Shown: positions 16,301 through 24,155 of the stretch, piece after piece
Layout of the letters: every line of letters starts with the position of its first letter
How positions within the stretch are numbered: position 1 is the first letter of the stretch
Origin: Streptococcus suis
Lineage (GTDB): Bacteria > Bacillota > Bacilli > Lactobacillales > Streptococcaceae
DNA length: 64,000 nucleotides
Direction of reading: 5' to 3'
Assembly: GCF_019856455.1 (NCBI RefSeq)
Contig: NZ_CP082205.1
Coordinates: 2,232,001 to 2,296,000, forward strand
Notes under the pieces: model-generated
What the model was told of the DNA's origin: nothing
Databases searched by the model: none
Seen by the model: only the letters and a program-made list of their open reading frames with translations
Position numbers and translations under genes: made by a program

Positions 16301-18990
16301 GAACCTGTACTAAATCCAGAAATTCCACCGACATAAGACTCACCTGTTCCATAAGAGGTAATTGTCCCTTTAAAGCTTGCGTTTGTTAATCGAGACTGAC
16401 CATCCAACTTATAGACGATACCACCATAATTTCGCTGTCCTTTAATACTTCCTTCGACCGCAATATCTGTTAGTGTAGATTTCACTGCCTCATTCACTAA
16501 CACACCTAAATCTGTATGCACAGCTGAATCAATTTGAGCATTTTTCACATCTAAGGAAGTGATGGTTGCCCCATCTGTTTTCTGGAATAATGCCGCTTTT
16601 TGATTGTAAATAGCAAATTTAGAACCATTATATTCACCTGTCAAGCTACCTTTGAAGGTCTCTGTGATATAAGCACGAACATCACCTACTGGCAACTCAT
16701 CCGCATACAAATCCGTTCCGAGTTTGAAAGTACCTGATGGATTTGTCTTGATAGCATTTACCAAATCTGTGAAAGTGAAATAGGTATCGATTTCTTTGGT
16801 TGTTTTTGGAATGTAAAAGACTTTGTTATCGACATATTGTGAGCCATTATCTTCGACCAATTGTTCAAGAGAAGTCGTCACTTTATAAACAGCTTGCCCA
16901 TCTTTTACATCATCACGAATAGCAGAAACAGGTAAATAAACTTCCTTAAATCGATCAGAAGTCACTTTGATAAATAATTCTGTCGGTTCTGCCGGCAATT
17001 CATCTAATGTTCTTGTTCCGATATACTTGCCATCTTTACGACGGTAAACAGTCACCGCATCAACATCCTTGATTTCGATTTTCTTATACTCCAAGACAAA
17101 TGGACGAATGCTTTCTTGAATTGTTTCTTGATTTTGACCAGCTAACAAATAGTAAACTTTCGTTTTCAAGGTGTAATCTGTATAATAATCCAAGCCGGCG
17201 AGTGTCGTACTTGCATTCGGATCAGCAATCGCTATTTCCCGAACCAGTTCCTCTCCGCGATAAAGCTGTGCAACTGCACGATCGAAGTTTTGACTTGGAT
17301 TTGTAAGTTGATAGCGTGCAGTGATCGATTTGTTTTCTATAGATTTTGTAAAATCAATAATTTCTATGGTTGGAGCAAGTTCTTCAACAGATTTCTTCGA
17401 TCCACGTGCAATCACTTCATTAACTGGTTGCCGTGTAATTTCTTCTGTGTCTTCCTTAGCTTGCGCCTTCTTAGCACTTGTGCTTGTGTCGATTCCAGCA
17501 ATGGCTGTTTTGCCGTCTGTTAGTGCTTTGTTTAGTTCATCAGAAGCATTAGCTTGGTCGATTGCGCTATCGGCTGCTGCCTGCGCATTATTTACTTCCT
17601 CTAACTTAGCTCTTTTCTCTTCTTCAGTGAGATTTGAGGCATTGATGGCATCTCTCTTTTCCGTTGCCTCTTTTTCAATATCAGCTTTGGCAAGACTTCT
17701 GGCCGTATTTTTATCTTCTTCAATGAGATTTGATGCTGGAACAGTAACTTCTGTGCCTCCAGTGTAATTTACAGTAGCTACACCAGTATCAGACACAGTA
17801 ATACTCTCAATCAATCCAGTGCTATCTGGATTTGCATCGTAAATCGCTTGTTTTAAACGCTCCTTCTCAGTCTCAGTTAATTTCTGTTGATTAAACACAA
17901 CGGTCTTCTGTTCGAGATGCGCAAGATACAGTGCCTCATAGGTTGTTTCAGTTGTGATTGTCCCACTCTTAGGTAAAACTACCCCATCCTGTGTTTGCCA
18001 ACGCACAAAGGTATGCCCCGCAAGAGTAGGCGCTTCCACTTTCCCTTTAAACAAGTTATTACTAAAATCAATAGAGTAGAGACTATTGCTCACAGCTACC
18101 ATTTTAGATTTTTTTGATCCTTTGAGTTGACCTTTACCAGCATTAAACGTGATAAATATCCATTTATCTTGTTCATCTGGACCATATTGTGCTAGATAGC
18201 CTTCTTTAGTCCCGTTTCCTCCTACATCTTCAACTTCATAAACTACGTTTGGATACAATTTTGTATTATTGACAGCAGTATTCCTATACTTTTCACGTGC
18301 AAAAGCATTTCCTGCGTTATATGCTTGCCCGTTACGGATATTTACAGCCCAACCAACAACCGTGTCGCCTGAAGCTGTTGTTACAGTCGGCCATTTCCAA
18401 TCAGGGTCATTTAACAATGTTCCCCATGTCACATTCTCTTTGACAAATACTTTTACCGAATTGCCATTTTGAGTACCTAATGTAAAACCTTTAGTATATT
18501 GATTTCCTGCAAATGTTACAGTTACGTAGCCCTGAGGTGCTTTTTCCGACGCAGAACTTGGGATTTTAATAATTGGCTCGGCAACGGGTTGGCTAGTCGC
18601 ACCATCTCCTTGTGTTCCAGTATCTGCTGAACGTGAGGTTCCTATTTGTAGCCCACTTGCTGAACCTGTATCACTTGCAGACTGGTCATTCGCAGTTGAG
18701 TTTGTTGTATTATCAGTCTGAACTCCTGAGCTATTGACTCCTTGATTATCCGCTTGTGGCTGCATTGTTGAATTCGTGCCATCGGATGTTCCAGCATCAT
18801 TTACAGGTAAAATTTGCCCGTTTGAAGTTCCATCCCCATTGACTCCTGTTTCAGCGCTTACAATCGTTCCTGCACTAAGAACCAAGGTCATACCGAGCAA
18901 AACACTTGCAGCTCCAAAATGGTACTTACGAATAGAGAACTGCTGACGCATTCCATACCAATTAAATGATTTCTTTTTCGAACGATTCAT
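13369..18990 (-). CDS. YSIRK-secreted M26 (IgA1-protease/Zmp-like) zinc metalloprotease
   Basis: A 1873-residue secreted protease. Residues 1-47 are a YSIRK-type signal (FSIRKYHFGAASVLLG). A low-complexity linker and one InlB-like domain (about 147-359) follow, then a short DUF1542-like remnant to about 515. A Zmp/IgA-protease-type region has GLUG-like repeats (YGGIVYKL, AGGIVGRITGG) around 840-1010. The catalytic site is HEMVH at 1540-1544 with Glu1564 in GLGAEFF, the HEXXH...E zinc pattern of family M26. No C-terminal LPXTG or membrane tail is present; LPKSG occurs only inside the InlB-like domain. Substrate (IgA1 or other) cannot be told from sequence. The promoter is at 19086-19115. Confidence 0.88.
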   Translation of the reverse strand: MNRSKKKSFNWYGMRQQFSIRKYHFGAASVLLGMTLVLSAGTIVSAETGVNGDGTSNGQILPVNDAGTSDGTNSTMQPQADNQGVNSSGVQTDNTTNSTANDQSASDTGSASGLQIGTSRSADTGTQGDGATSQPVAEPIIKIPSSASEKAPQGYVTVTFAGNQYTKGFTLGTQNGNSVKVFVKENVTWGTLLNDPDWKWPTVTTASGDTVVGWAVNIRNGQAYNAGNAFAREKYRNTAVNNTKLYPNVVYEVEDVGGNGTKEGYLAQYGPDEQDKWIFITFNAGKGQLKGSKKSKMVAVSNSLYSIDFSNNLFKGKVEAPTLAGHTFVRWQTQDGVVLPKSGTITTETTYEALYLAHLEQKTVVFNQQKLTETEKERLKQAIYDANPDSTGLIESITVSDTGVATVNYTGGTEVTVPASNLIEEDKNTARSLAKADIEKEATEKRDAINASNLTEEEKRAKLEEVNNAQAAADSAIDQANASDELNKALTDGKTAIAGIDTSTSAKKAQAKEDTEEITRQPVNEVIARGSKKSVEELAPTIEIIDFTKSIENKSITARYQLTNPSQNFDRAVAQLYRGEELVREIAIADPNASTTLAGLDYYTDYTLKTKVYYLLAGQNQETIQESIRPFVLEYKKIEIKDVDAVTVYRRKDGKYIGTRTLDELPAEPTELFIKVTSDRFKEVYLPVSAIRDDVKDGQAVYKVTTSLEQLVEDNGSQYVDNKVFYIPKTTKEIDTYFTFTDLVNAIKTNPSGTFKLGTDLYADELPVGDVRAYITETFKGSLTGEYNGSKFAIYNQKAALFQKTDGATITSLDVKNAQIDSAVHTDLGVLVNEAVKSTLTDIAVEGSIKGQRNYGGIVYKLDGQSRLTNASFKGTITSYGTGESYVGGISGFSTGSYIDKVKSEVAITIKGENNQVAGGIVGRITGGQNERGINLQNAYATGSIINEGTTTQLGSIAGTNQKGWVDGRINNVIGDVDGSLAVVGSLHSANVALKEAYSTGTDAKAVQISESEAKVKAEALGVTATVKDSNLQTLNHYSIDYQKVPNAKADYAIAYANMEKILPFYNKELLVYYGNKLSATDKLNTKRLVDVVPMKDTAIVADLPTEKTGINKLMLHYEDGSIDYKTISYKGDFENNHIAEYTIAGLDLIYTPEVFLNARESMINRLVDVLSPIAYDSEELRKVLNPPAKATWQTTNDINDLYIKSSFSAIKNDLSSYLRKVLTSSLNGQGVGVEQHFEQKIQENKEAFLLGLSYLDRWYNINYDSLNTKDLTLYKQDFFGNVNASSLDIIIELGKSGYESLRPKNNHRTYAAILAKQTGQSTVFNFVEAYRQRFLPTVSDNEWFKNNTKAYIVESKSLIPEVLEKQNTATKHSKYAVGVYDKITNPSWSYQQMLLPLLTLPEQTIYIISNMNTISFGAFSRYEDVVNHPELREKVRERVEQAAIWQRDHMDFWYKNLSAEHKEKMFRSVMNTDGFGMKGDDGQWSWKSLADQAAAIQDFFGPVHKWFRNNGLGAYATGKETSFVTVNLLSQYGAALYTHEMVHNLDSSAYFYGHGRRTGLGAEFFARGLLENVGDSKSTVLGLNTQFTEADSNIRLHTNNPVQRFTDKESIDGYVKGMLDLIYVLDYLEGNALVKQNKNVKKAWFRKIENYYEGVHAGNSVRHLTDEEVARLTTFDSLITESIINRRSYMDSGNFKRNYYDTVSMLSPIYSALDNPNGAPGDIMFKRMAYELWAAKGYDKGFIPYVSNQLASKGPGKVVSDTLVLQEVFGGTYTTWNHFKQAMYQERIDQLPKLKPITIEYELGKSNSTKTVTIASYQDLERLMAAAIEEDSKRLAQSTSNVNNSWVHKLKQKVYSAYLRSTDDFRTSIFNP

Positions 18991-19085
18991 ATCGTTACTC
19001 CTTTTGAATAAATATTACCAGAGAAAAAATGAAGCGTTCAAAAAATCAGTTTTCCCTAGTTTCAAGTCACCAAGACTCTGAGTTA

Positions 19086-19115
19086 ATTATACCCCACCCC
19101 CACCCGATTTTTCAA
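19086..19115 (-). promoter_or_regulatory. Promoter of protease gene
   Basis: Minus-strand TTGAAA (19115-19110) and TATAAT (19091-19086) with an 18-base spacer. The G-rich spacer is interrupted twice, unlike the pure nine-base run in the paralogous promoter. Confidence 0.7.
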
Positions 19116-19125
19116 GTATTTTAGT

Positions 19126-19423
19126 ACAATTCTTCACGCCATACGCATGAAAAGATTCTTCTCCACTTTTGTACCTGTAAATAACTGCTTTAAACTTGGT
19201 ATCTACCTTTGTGCAACCACCTTATCCGCGATTTCCAAATAATTGTGGCAAATAATCCTACAGAGGAAAGCAAAATTTATTGTATACATATATAATAAAT
19301 TTCTGAATGGACAATGACTATATCACAATATGTGCGGGAAAAGAAAAAGCTATCGGTAGCACAACCGATAACCTCCGAGGAATACTTATACTCAATGAAA
19401 ATAAAAAAAGAGGAGGACTGACG
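19126..19423. repeat. Upstream block paralogous to 12733-12973, no gene
   Basis: From GTACAATTCTTCACGCCATA through AGGAGGACTGACG this matches the block beyond the IS630-type element upstream of the other surface gene, with an extra roughly 70-base segment around 19155-19240. It ends exactly where the miniature IS66 starts. It contains the same TCGGTAGCACAACCGA hairpin. Confidence 0.75.
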
Positions 19424-19785
19424 GTAACCGCCCAATAACAAGGTATATTGAAAAAGGCTCCAACGTCCTGTCGACTCTGGAACCTTTTTCTATTTACACG
19501 CTCTCTTAATTTTTTCCTTCCATGGCAAATAAGCCTCCAGAACTTCTTTTTTGCGAGCGTCTCCTCATTTACTTCATGGTTGATAGATTGGAAGAATGCA
19601 ACTTCCGCCTTTCCGAGACGAATTTTCATCAGAATATCGTTTCTGCCTTTCTTCTCAACGCGGCAAGATTAGGGAACAGCCAATGGTACGATGGGGGTGA
19701 CGTAATAAATCCTCCAGTTTTGTTTTTCTAACAGTATACAGGAGGAGGGAGTGATTTGATAGGTACCTTGTTATTGGGCGGTTAC
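19424..19785. mobile_element. 362-bp miniature IS66 derivative
   Basis: Both IS66 tips are present (GTAACCGCCCAATAACAAGG and TTATTGGGCGGTTAC). The left part matches the 3' end of tnpC and the right part matches the 5' end of the element around tnpA, with tnpB and nearly all of tnpC deleted. There is no coding capacity for transposition and no 8-bp target duplication. It replaces sequence that in the paralogous block continues as GCATCAGACCC. Confidence 0.85.
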
Positions 19786-19812
19786 AAAACTTCGCTCATC
19801 TGGGCGAAGTTT
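19786..19812 (-). terminator. Terminator overlapping end of NUDIX gene
   Basis: AACTTCGC and GCGAAGTT form the stem around the TGA stop, followed by only TTTTG before the miniature IS66 tip at 19785. The IS may have trimmed the T-run. Confidence 0.65.
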
Positions 19813-20410
19813 TTTGATTTATGATTTCCACAAACCGATGGGTAAATTGAGCAGTCATTCCCCAGATATTTCCTGGTAGATTTTCATAAAAGGGAACGGA
19901 GCGTTTGTGATGACTGAAAGGATAGTCAACCCCACCTCTCAAACGTTCAAAGGGAAAGTCACAATCTGGGACAATCTGTGAATCCAGTTGATAATAGACA
20001 GGAGCCGTTTTCAGCAAGGTTTCTAGTGGAACTGTAAAGAATCGAGCCACTTCATCATTGGGTTGAAGAGTCTGCCAGTCCAAGTGAAGTCGACCGACAA
20101 AACAGCGAATCGTCGAGCGGCCAAAAACTAGATAATCGATTTCCCCCAGCAACTCAATTTGTTCCTGTTGAATGTCAAGTTCTTCGATAACCTCACGAAT
20201 GGCAGCTTCTTCTGCTGTCTCGCCTTCATCAATTCCGCCACCTGGGAAGGAAACTTCTCCTGGTTGAGAAATGGACTCGCTCCGAATCTCATATAAGACC
20301 TGCCACTGATTGTCTGACCAGACTAAGGGCAAGAAGACTGCTTAAGAACGTTTTTCACCCAATGGCTGGGGCTGATAGTCTTTCAATAGTGCCTGCAATT
20401 GATCAGTCAT
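19796..20410 (-). pseudogene. NUDIX hydrolase (CoA pyrophosphatase-like) with internal stop
   Basis: NUDIX proteins of this type cleave CoA or related nucleoside diphosphates in the cytosol. The NUDIX box is intact in GGGIDEGETAEEAAIREVIE (Gx5Ex7REVxEE). An ATG at 20410 opens MTDQLQALLKDYQPQPLGEK, but codon 23 is TAA (20344-20342). The same frame then continues AVFLPLVWSDNQWQVLYEIR to the end. A Tyr, Ser or Leu codon at this site would give a normal protein of about 204 residues. Restart at an internal codon near 20332 would still keep the catalytic domain but lose the N-terminal strand. Status uncertain: pseudogene or shortened enzyme. Confidence 0.78.
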
Positions 20411-20522
20411 GGTAACTCCCTACTAACTAGTGATTTATGTTTATTTTAACGAATTTTGTGGCATCTGGCAAGAACTTTGTCTAGATAAAAAAACTGAGAA
20501 GTTTCCTTCCCAGTTCCTCATC

Positions 20523-20703
20523 TTATTTTCCTTTTAACATGCCCATAATGCCACGAGTCACCACGCGCCCAACTTCCCGTCCGACCTGGCTCATCAGGTT
20601 CTTGGTAAAGCGATCCATCATAGAGTCTGTTTTGCGACTGGCTGGCTGACTGGCTTTTTGTGCAGCTTTAGCCGACTCTTTTCCGATTTTTTCTAGCTTT
20701 ATT
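20523..20703 (-). pseudogene. 3' tail of a DUF853/HerA-like helicase gene
   Basis: The minus strand encodes GKESAKAAQKASQPASRKTD and then a segment ending GREVGRVVTRGIMGMLKGK, which resembles the conserved C-terminus of DUF853 (YjgR/HerA-like) ATPases. The ATPase core, hundreds of codons, is absent upstream, where non-coding DNA begins at about 20704. No start codon fits. A gene tail left by deletion is the simplest reading. Confidence 0.6.
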
Positions 20704-20767
20704 GTAGCATAACTTTTAGGAAAATAGCAGAGCAGACAACTTTATATTGGATATGCCAAGAGAAAAA

Positions 20768-20789
20768 GAAAAACCCGGCGAAACGGGTT
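20768..20789 (-). terminator. Terminator of aquaporin gene
   Basis: The minus strand reads AACCCGTTTCGCCGGGTTTTTC directly after the aquaporin stop, a short GC stem with a T-run. Confidence 0.75.
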
Positions 20790-20796
20790 CTCTATA

Positions 20797-21642
20797 TTAT
20801 AGATACAAGAATTTGAATAGTGCAACAGCGGCGATTGATGCGATGATTGGAGCACATACACCAACCCAAGCATACCACCATTTAGAATCTGATTTGTTTT
20901 CACCTAGGACTGATTTTGGCAAGAGATGGTGAACGATACGTGGACCAAGGTCACGCGCTGGGTTCAGACCAGGACCTGTTGGACCACCGACTGCAGCAAC
21001 AAGTGCCATAACAAGGAAACCAATGCCTAAGTGAGCAACTGCAATTGAACCTGAAGTATATGGAGCAGTCATTGTCTCAGCGACTGTTTTATCATAGCCT
21101 TGTTCAATCAATTTACCAACCAACTCTGAACCAAAGAAATGTTTGGTCAAAGCAAGGGCACCGAAGAACAATACAAATGAACCAGCGAACTCATTTAAGA
21201 AGCCATTAATAGTTGCAGCTTTACGACTTTCTTTTGTACCATTGTCAAGCGCGCTGATTGTTGAGAACGAACCAAGGATGTGATTTGGATTTTCAGTTTT
21301 CAAGAAGTAAGGTTTGTATACTGCTATAACCACTAACTGACCAAACATTGCACCTAACAATTGCGCAACAATGTATTGAGCAACGTGAGCCCAAGGGAAG
21401 AGACCTGAAACAGCCAAACCAAGTGTAAAGGCTGGGTTGATATGGTTACCAGAAACGTTACCAAACATCAATGCTGGCATCATAACTGCCAAACCATAGC
21501 CAATCGCAATGAGAATCCAACCAGAGTTGTTTCCTTTTGTGCCTTTTAAATCAACGTTTGCAACTGTACCATTACCAATGATAATAAGGAGTGCAGTCGC
21601 TAAAAATTCAGTGATATATTTCACTGTCCATGTAACATCCAT
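20797..21642 (-). CDS. Aquaglyceroporin / glycerol facilitator (MIP family)
   Basis: A channel of the major intrinsic protein family, moving water, glycerol or other small neutral solutes across the membrane. Both half-helix NPA motifs are visible (SGNHINPAFTLG and PGLNPARDLGPR). The Asp after the second NPAR is typical of glycerol facilitators. Start chosen at MDVTWTVKYITE (21642) because the upstream extension is not membrane-like; this gives 281 residues and six predicted membrane spans. It is divergent from the FNT-type channel gene, with a 139-base shared upstream region. An AAAACGTTTAC sequence at about 21737-21747 could be a cre-like site, but this is weak. Confidence 0.88.
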   Translation of the reverse strand: MDVTWTVKYITEFLATALLIIIGNGTVANVDLKGTKGNNSGWILIAIGYGLAVMMPALMFGNVSGNHINPAFTLGLAVSGLFPWAHVAQYIVAQLLGAMFGQLVVIAVYKPYFLKTENPNHILGSFSTISALDNGTKESRKAATINGFLNEFAGSFVLFFGALALTKHFFGSELVGKLIEQGYDKTVAETMTAPYTSGSIAVAHLGIGFLVMALVAAVGGPTGPGLNPARDLGPRIVHHLLPKSVLGENKSDSKWWYAWVGVCAPIIASIAAVALFKFLYL

Positions 21643-21781
21643 ATTTTTCTTATATTTCCTTTCAAAAGTTAAATTTTTTTGGACAACAACCATTTTATCA
21701 AGTATAATAAACAAAGTAAAGCCATTCGACAAAAAGAAAACGTTTACTCAAAAAAGTAGTAAATTCAGTAAGGAGATTAGG

Positions 21782-22582
21782 ATGGGAGCTGACCAAGAGA
21801 CATTAATGTATACACTTGAAAAGAGTATACAGAAAAAAGCAGATTTGTTTGAACACAGTTTTTCTGCCTACGCTGTACGATCGATACTAGCCAGTCTTTA
21901 TTTAGGATTGGGGATTGTCATTTCTCTTTATACAGCAGACAAACTCAACCATGTCGCAGAAGGACTCGGGAAATTTAGCTATGGGTTGATGTTTGGTTGG
22001 GGGCTACTCATGATTTTATATATGAATGCCGAACTTGGAACATCCAACATGATGTATATGACAGTAGCCAGCCATCGAAAAACGATTCCTACTAAAACAG
22101 CCCTCAAGATGTTGGCAACCTGTATCCTTTTCAATTTTGTCGGTGCTGTCCTTGTTTGTTACTTGGTTTCATTGACACTGCCTTATCAGCACGTTGATGC
22201 TCACAGCTACCTATTTGAAGCAACGGTGGCCAAGCTTTCAAAGACACCTTTGACTCAATTTATTGAAGGAATTTTTGCTAATATTGTCGTGAATATCGGC
22301 GTATTTACCTTCTTACGCATCAAAGATGACGCTGGGCGTCTCATTTCCGTTATTTTCGTCATCTTTATTTTTGCTTTCTTGGGATATGAGCACGTCATTG
22401 CGAACTTTTCACTCTTCTCCCTGGCCTTTTTTGCAAATGGTGGACCAGTTGAGGGAATGACTCTATTAAGTGTATTAAGCAATTTCTTCTTTTCTGGATT
22501 AGGAAACTACGTGGGTGGCGGTCTCTTTATCGGACTTCTTTATAGTTGGTTGAATAATCAATCCAAACTTTATGTAGACTAA
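21782..22582 (+). CDS. Formate/nitrite transporter (FNT) family channel
   Basis: A 266-residue integral membrane protein of the FNT family, pentameric channels for formate, nitrite or related anions. AAGGAG precedes ATG 21782 (MGADQETLMYTLEKSIQKKA); upstream in-frame ATGs lack a good ribosome site. Hydrophobic segments fit six spans, with the family-like stretches GWGLLMILYMNAELGTSNMM, the IFANIVVNIGVF region and the final FFFSGLGNYVGGGL. In streptococci such a channel could export formate from pyruvate formate-lyase metabolism; the substrate is inferred. It ends at a bidirectional terminator shared with the lrgB fragment. Confidence 0.85.
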   Translation: MGADQETLMYTLEKSIQKKADLFEHSFSAYAVRSILASLYLGLGIVISLYTADKLNHVAEGLGKFSYGLMFGWGLLMILYMNAELGTSNMMYMTVASHRKTIPTKTALKMLATCILFNFVGAVLVCYLVSLTLPYQHVDAHSYLFEATVAKLSKTPLTQFIEGIFANIVVNIGVFTFLRIKDDAGRLISVIFVIFIFAFLGYEHVIANFSLFSLAFFANGGPVEGMTLLSVLSNFFFSGLGNYVGGGLFIGLLYSWLNNQSKLYVD

Positions 22583-22583
22583 C

Positions 22584-22617
22584 AAAACTACGGTTGGAAT
22601 TCCAATCGTAGTTTTTT
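22584..22617. terminator. Bidirectional terminator
   Basis: AAAACTACGGTTGGAATTCC followed by AATCGTAGTTTT forms a long perfect stem with T-runs on both strands, between two convergent genes. Confidence 0.85.
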
Positions 22618-23055
22618 ATTGTAAGATAATCTGCGCAACTATTGGACTAATCACCACATACATGATGCCTGTAATCCCAATAGCCAAACCAGCCATCGCT
22701 CCTTGCGTATGTCCATATTTTATCGCTGTACCCGTTCCAATGGCATGCCCTGTTCCTCCCAAAGCAAGACCAACAGCTACCGGGTCTTCAATTTTTAGTA
22801 GCTTTAAAAAGACTGGGCCAAGAACACTTGTCAGAATCCCTGTTGCAACAACGACTACAAGAGTAACTGTTGCTATTCCTTGCATTTTATCAGTAATACC
22901 AACAGCCATAGCAGTGGTGACAGATTTTGGAAAAAGAGAGATTGCTAGAAAAAAATCCATTCCAAACCATTTTGCAATTAGGGCAGTAAAGACAGTATTG
23001 ACAATACAGGCAAGAAAAATTCCCAAAAGAATACTTCGAATGTGATGTTTCATTA
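22616..23055 (-). pseudogene. lrgB: LrgB/CidB-family gene lacking its 5' third
   Basis: LrgB/CidB proteins are membrane proteins that modulate murein hydrolase export and autolysis or transport small acids. This fragment of about 146 residues has the conserved C-terminal part (SVTTAMAVGITDKMQGIAT, then GGTGHAIGTGTAIKYG). The frame runs straight into the right end of the IS630-type element at 23058. About 80 N-terminal residues and any lrgA partner are missing. The opposite side of the IS does not hold the missing part, so DNA has been lost. An ATG near the IS junction could give a stub but not a normal protein. Confidence 0.85.
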
Positions 23056-23093
23056 TACTGTTCAAAAAACAAAAACTAACGTATAATAGATTT

Positions 23094-23606
23094 ATGAAAC
23101 TTACTATCGAACAAACAAACGAATTAAAAACTTATTTGAAAGATAAAACCTATTCCCCATTTCATAGACGACTTCAAGTAATCCTGTTCAGAGCCGAAGG
23201 TCTCAGTTATAGAGAAATCACTAACCTTATCGGCTATTCAAAGTATACAATCTGGTCCTTACAAGGCAAGTATGAGCTTGGTGGGATTTCAGCTCTAGTA
23301 AGAGAAACGCGAGGTGGACGGAACCGTCAATATTTAACCCTTCAAGAAGAGGAAGCATTTCTAAAAGAACAGTTAACAGCTTCACTAAATGGCGAATTTG
23401 TGACCATAAACTCTCTCTACGAAACTTATCAGAAACGGGTTGGACACCCTACGACCAAGGAAGGATTCTATGCCCTTCTGAAACGCCATGGTTGGCGCAA
23501 AGTGACGCCAAGACCAGAACACCCTAAAAAAGCAGACGCCGAAACGATTCTAGCGTCTAAAAATAAAATCTTCATTCACGAAAATAGGAAAGCGCTTCAA
23601 GAATAG
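23094..23606 (+). CDS. IS630-type transposase orfA, copy 2
   Basis: The 170-residue helix-turn-helix half of the transposase, starting MKLTIEQTNELKTYLKDKTY. It is the same as the orfA at 2075-2587 apart from Thr in place of Ala in the recognition region (SYREITNLIGYSKYT). It ends KALQE before a TAG, with orfB following in another frame 25 bases on. It is the DNA-binding half of an enzyme that is completed only by frameshifting. Confidence 0.85.
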   Translation: MKLTIEQTNELKTYLKDKTYSPFHRRLQVILFRAEGLSYREITNLIGYSKYTIWSLQGKYELGGISALVRETRGGRNRQYLTLQEEEAFLKEQLTASLNGEFVTINSLYETYQKRVGHPTTKEGFYALLKRHGWRKVTPRPEHPKKADAETILASKNKIFIHENRKALQE

Positions 23607-23631
23607 TCGTCGCTATCATAAAGTCAGACTA

Positions 23632-24129
23632 ATGTATCAAGATGAGGCGGGTTTCGGTCGGATTAGTAAAATTGGAAAGGCCTGGGCACCAAAAGGGGTG
23701 AGACCGCATGTACATAGCCACTATATTCGTGAGTATCGCTATTGCTATGGTGCTATTGATGCCCATACAGGAGAGTCCTTCTTCATTATCGCTGGGGGTT
23801 GCAATACAGATTGGATGAATGTTTTTCTCAAACAACTATCTGAAGCTTATCCTGACGATTATATTTTATTAGTGATGGACAATGCCGTTTGGCATAAATC
23901 AAGTACCTTAGAGAAACCACATAATATTGGTTTTGAGTTTATTCCTCCCTATACTCCTGAAATGAATCCAATTGAACAAGTTTGGGCTGAGATTCGAAAG
24001 AGAGGGTTTAAGAATAAAGCTTTTAAAACACTAGATGATGTGATAAACAAGCTTCAAGAAGTGATACGAGAGTTAGATTGGTCTATTTTAAAACCAATTG
24101 TTAGTAGACGATGGTTAAAAAACACTTGA
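23632..24129 (+). CDS. IS630-type transposase orfB, copy 2
   Basis: The 165-residue catalytic half, same protein as at 1552-2049, with YQDEAGFGR, LLVMDNAVWH and PEMNPIEQVW as the DDE landmarks. Because both copies keep an undamaged orfB, the family appears recently active in this genome. Its last codons extend close to the right inverted repeat. An antisense frame from the neighbouring AAA+ gene crosses the IS end and adds a spurious tail to that protein. Confidence 0.88.
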   Translation: MYQDEAGFGRISKIGKAWAPKGVRPHVHSHYIREYRYCYGAIDAHTGESFFIIAGGCNTDWMNVFLKQLSEAYPDDYILLVMDNAVWHKSSTLEKPHNIGFEFIPPYTPEMNPIEQVWAEIRKRGFKNKAFKTLDDVINKLQEVIRELDWSILKPIVSRRWLKNT

Positions 24130-24155
24130 TTGGTTTGATTTTGATTTTTGTTGAG

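Larger units (their letters stand above)
23058..24155 (+). mobile_element. IS630-type insertion sequence, copy 2
   Basis: 1098 bp, identical in length and ends to the copy at 1526-2623 but inverted, and flanked by TA at 23056-23057 and 24156-24157. One coding difference in orfA was noticed. The left flank is a headless lrgB and the right flank a tailless AAA+ gene, so this is not a simple insertion in one gene. Confidence 0.9.

Noticed and set aside
17940..17980. LPKSG in the protease as a sortase motif
   Set aside because: It lies inside the InlB-like domain, is present at the same place in the paralogue's domains, and has no hydrophobic stretch or basic tail after it.
24054..24155. Last 34 residues of the AAA+ reading frame
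   Set aside because: They are encoded by the IS630-type end and also appear as the tail of the OLD-like frame at 1526-1627, so they are not host protein.
1526..24155. Recombination between the two inverted IS630 copies as the cause of the broken flanks
   Set aside because: Re-inverting the interval on paper does not join the lrgB, AAA+, OLD-like or pezA-linked fragments into intact genes.
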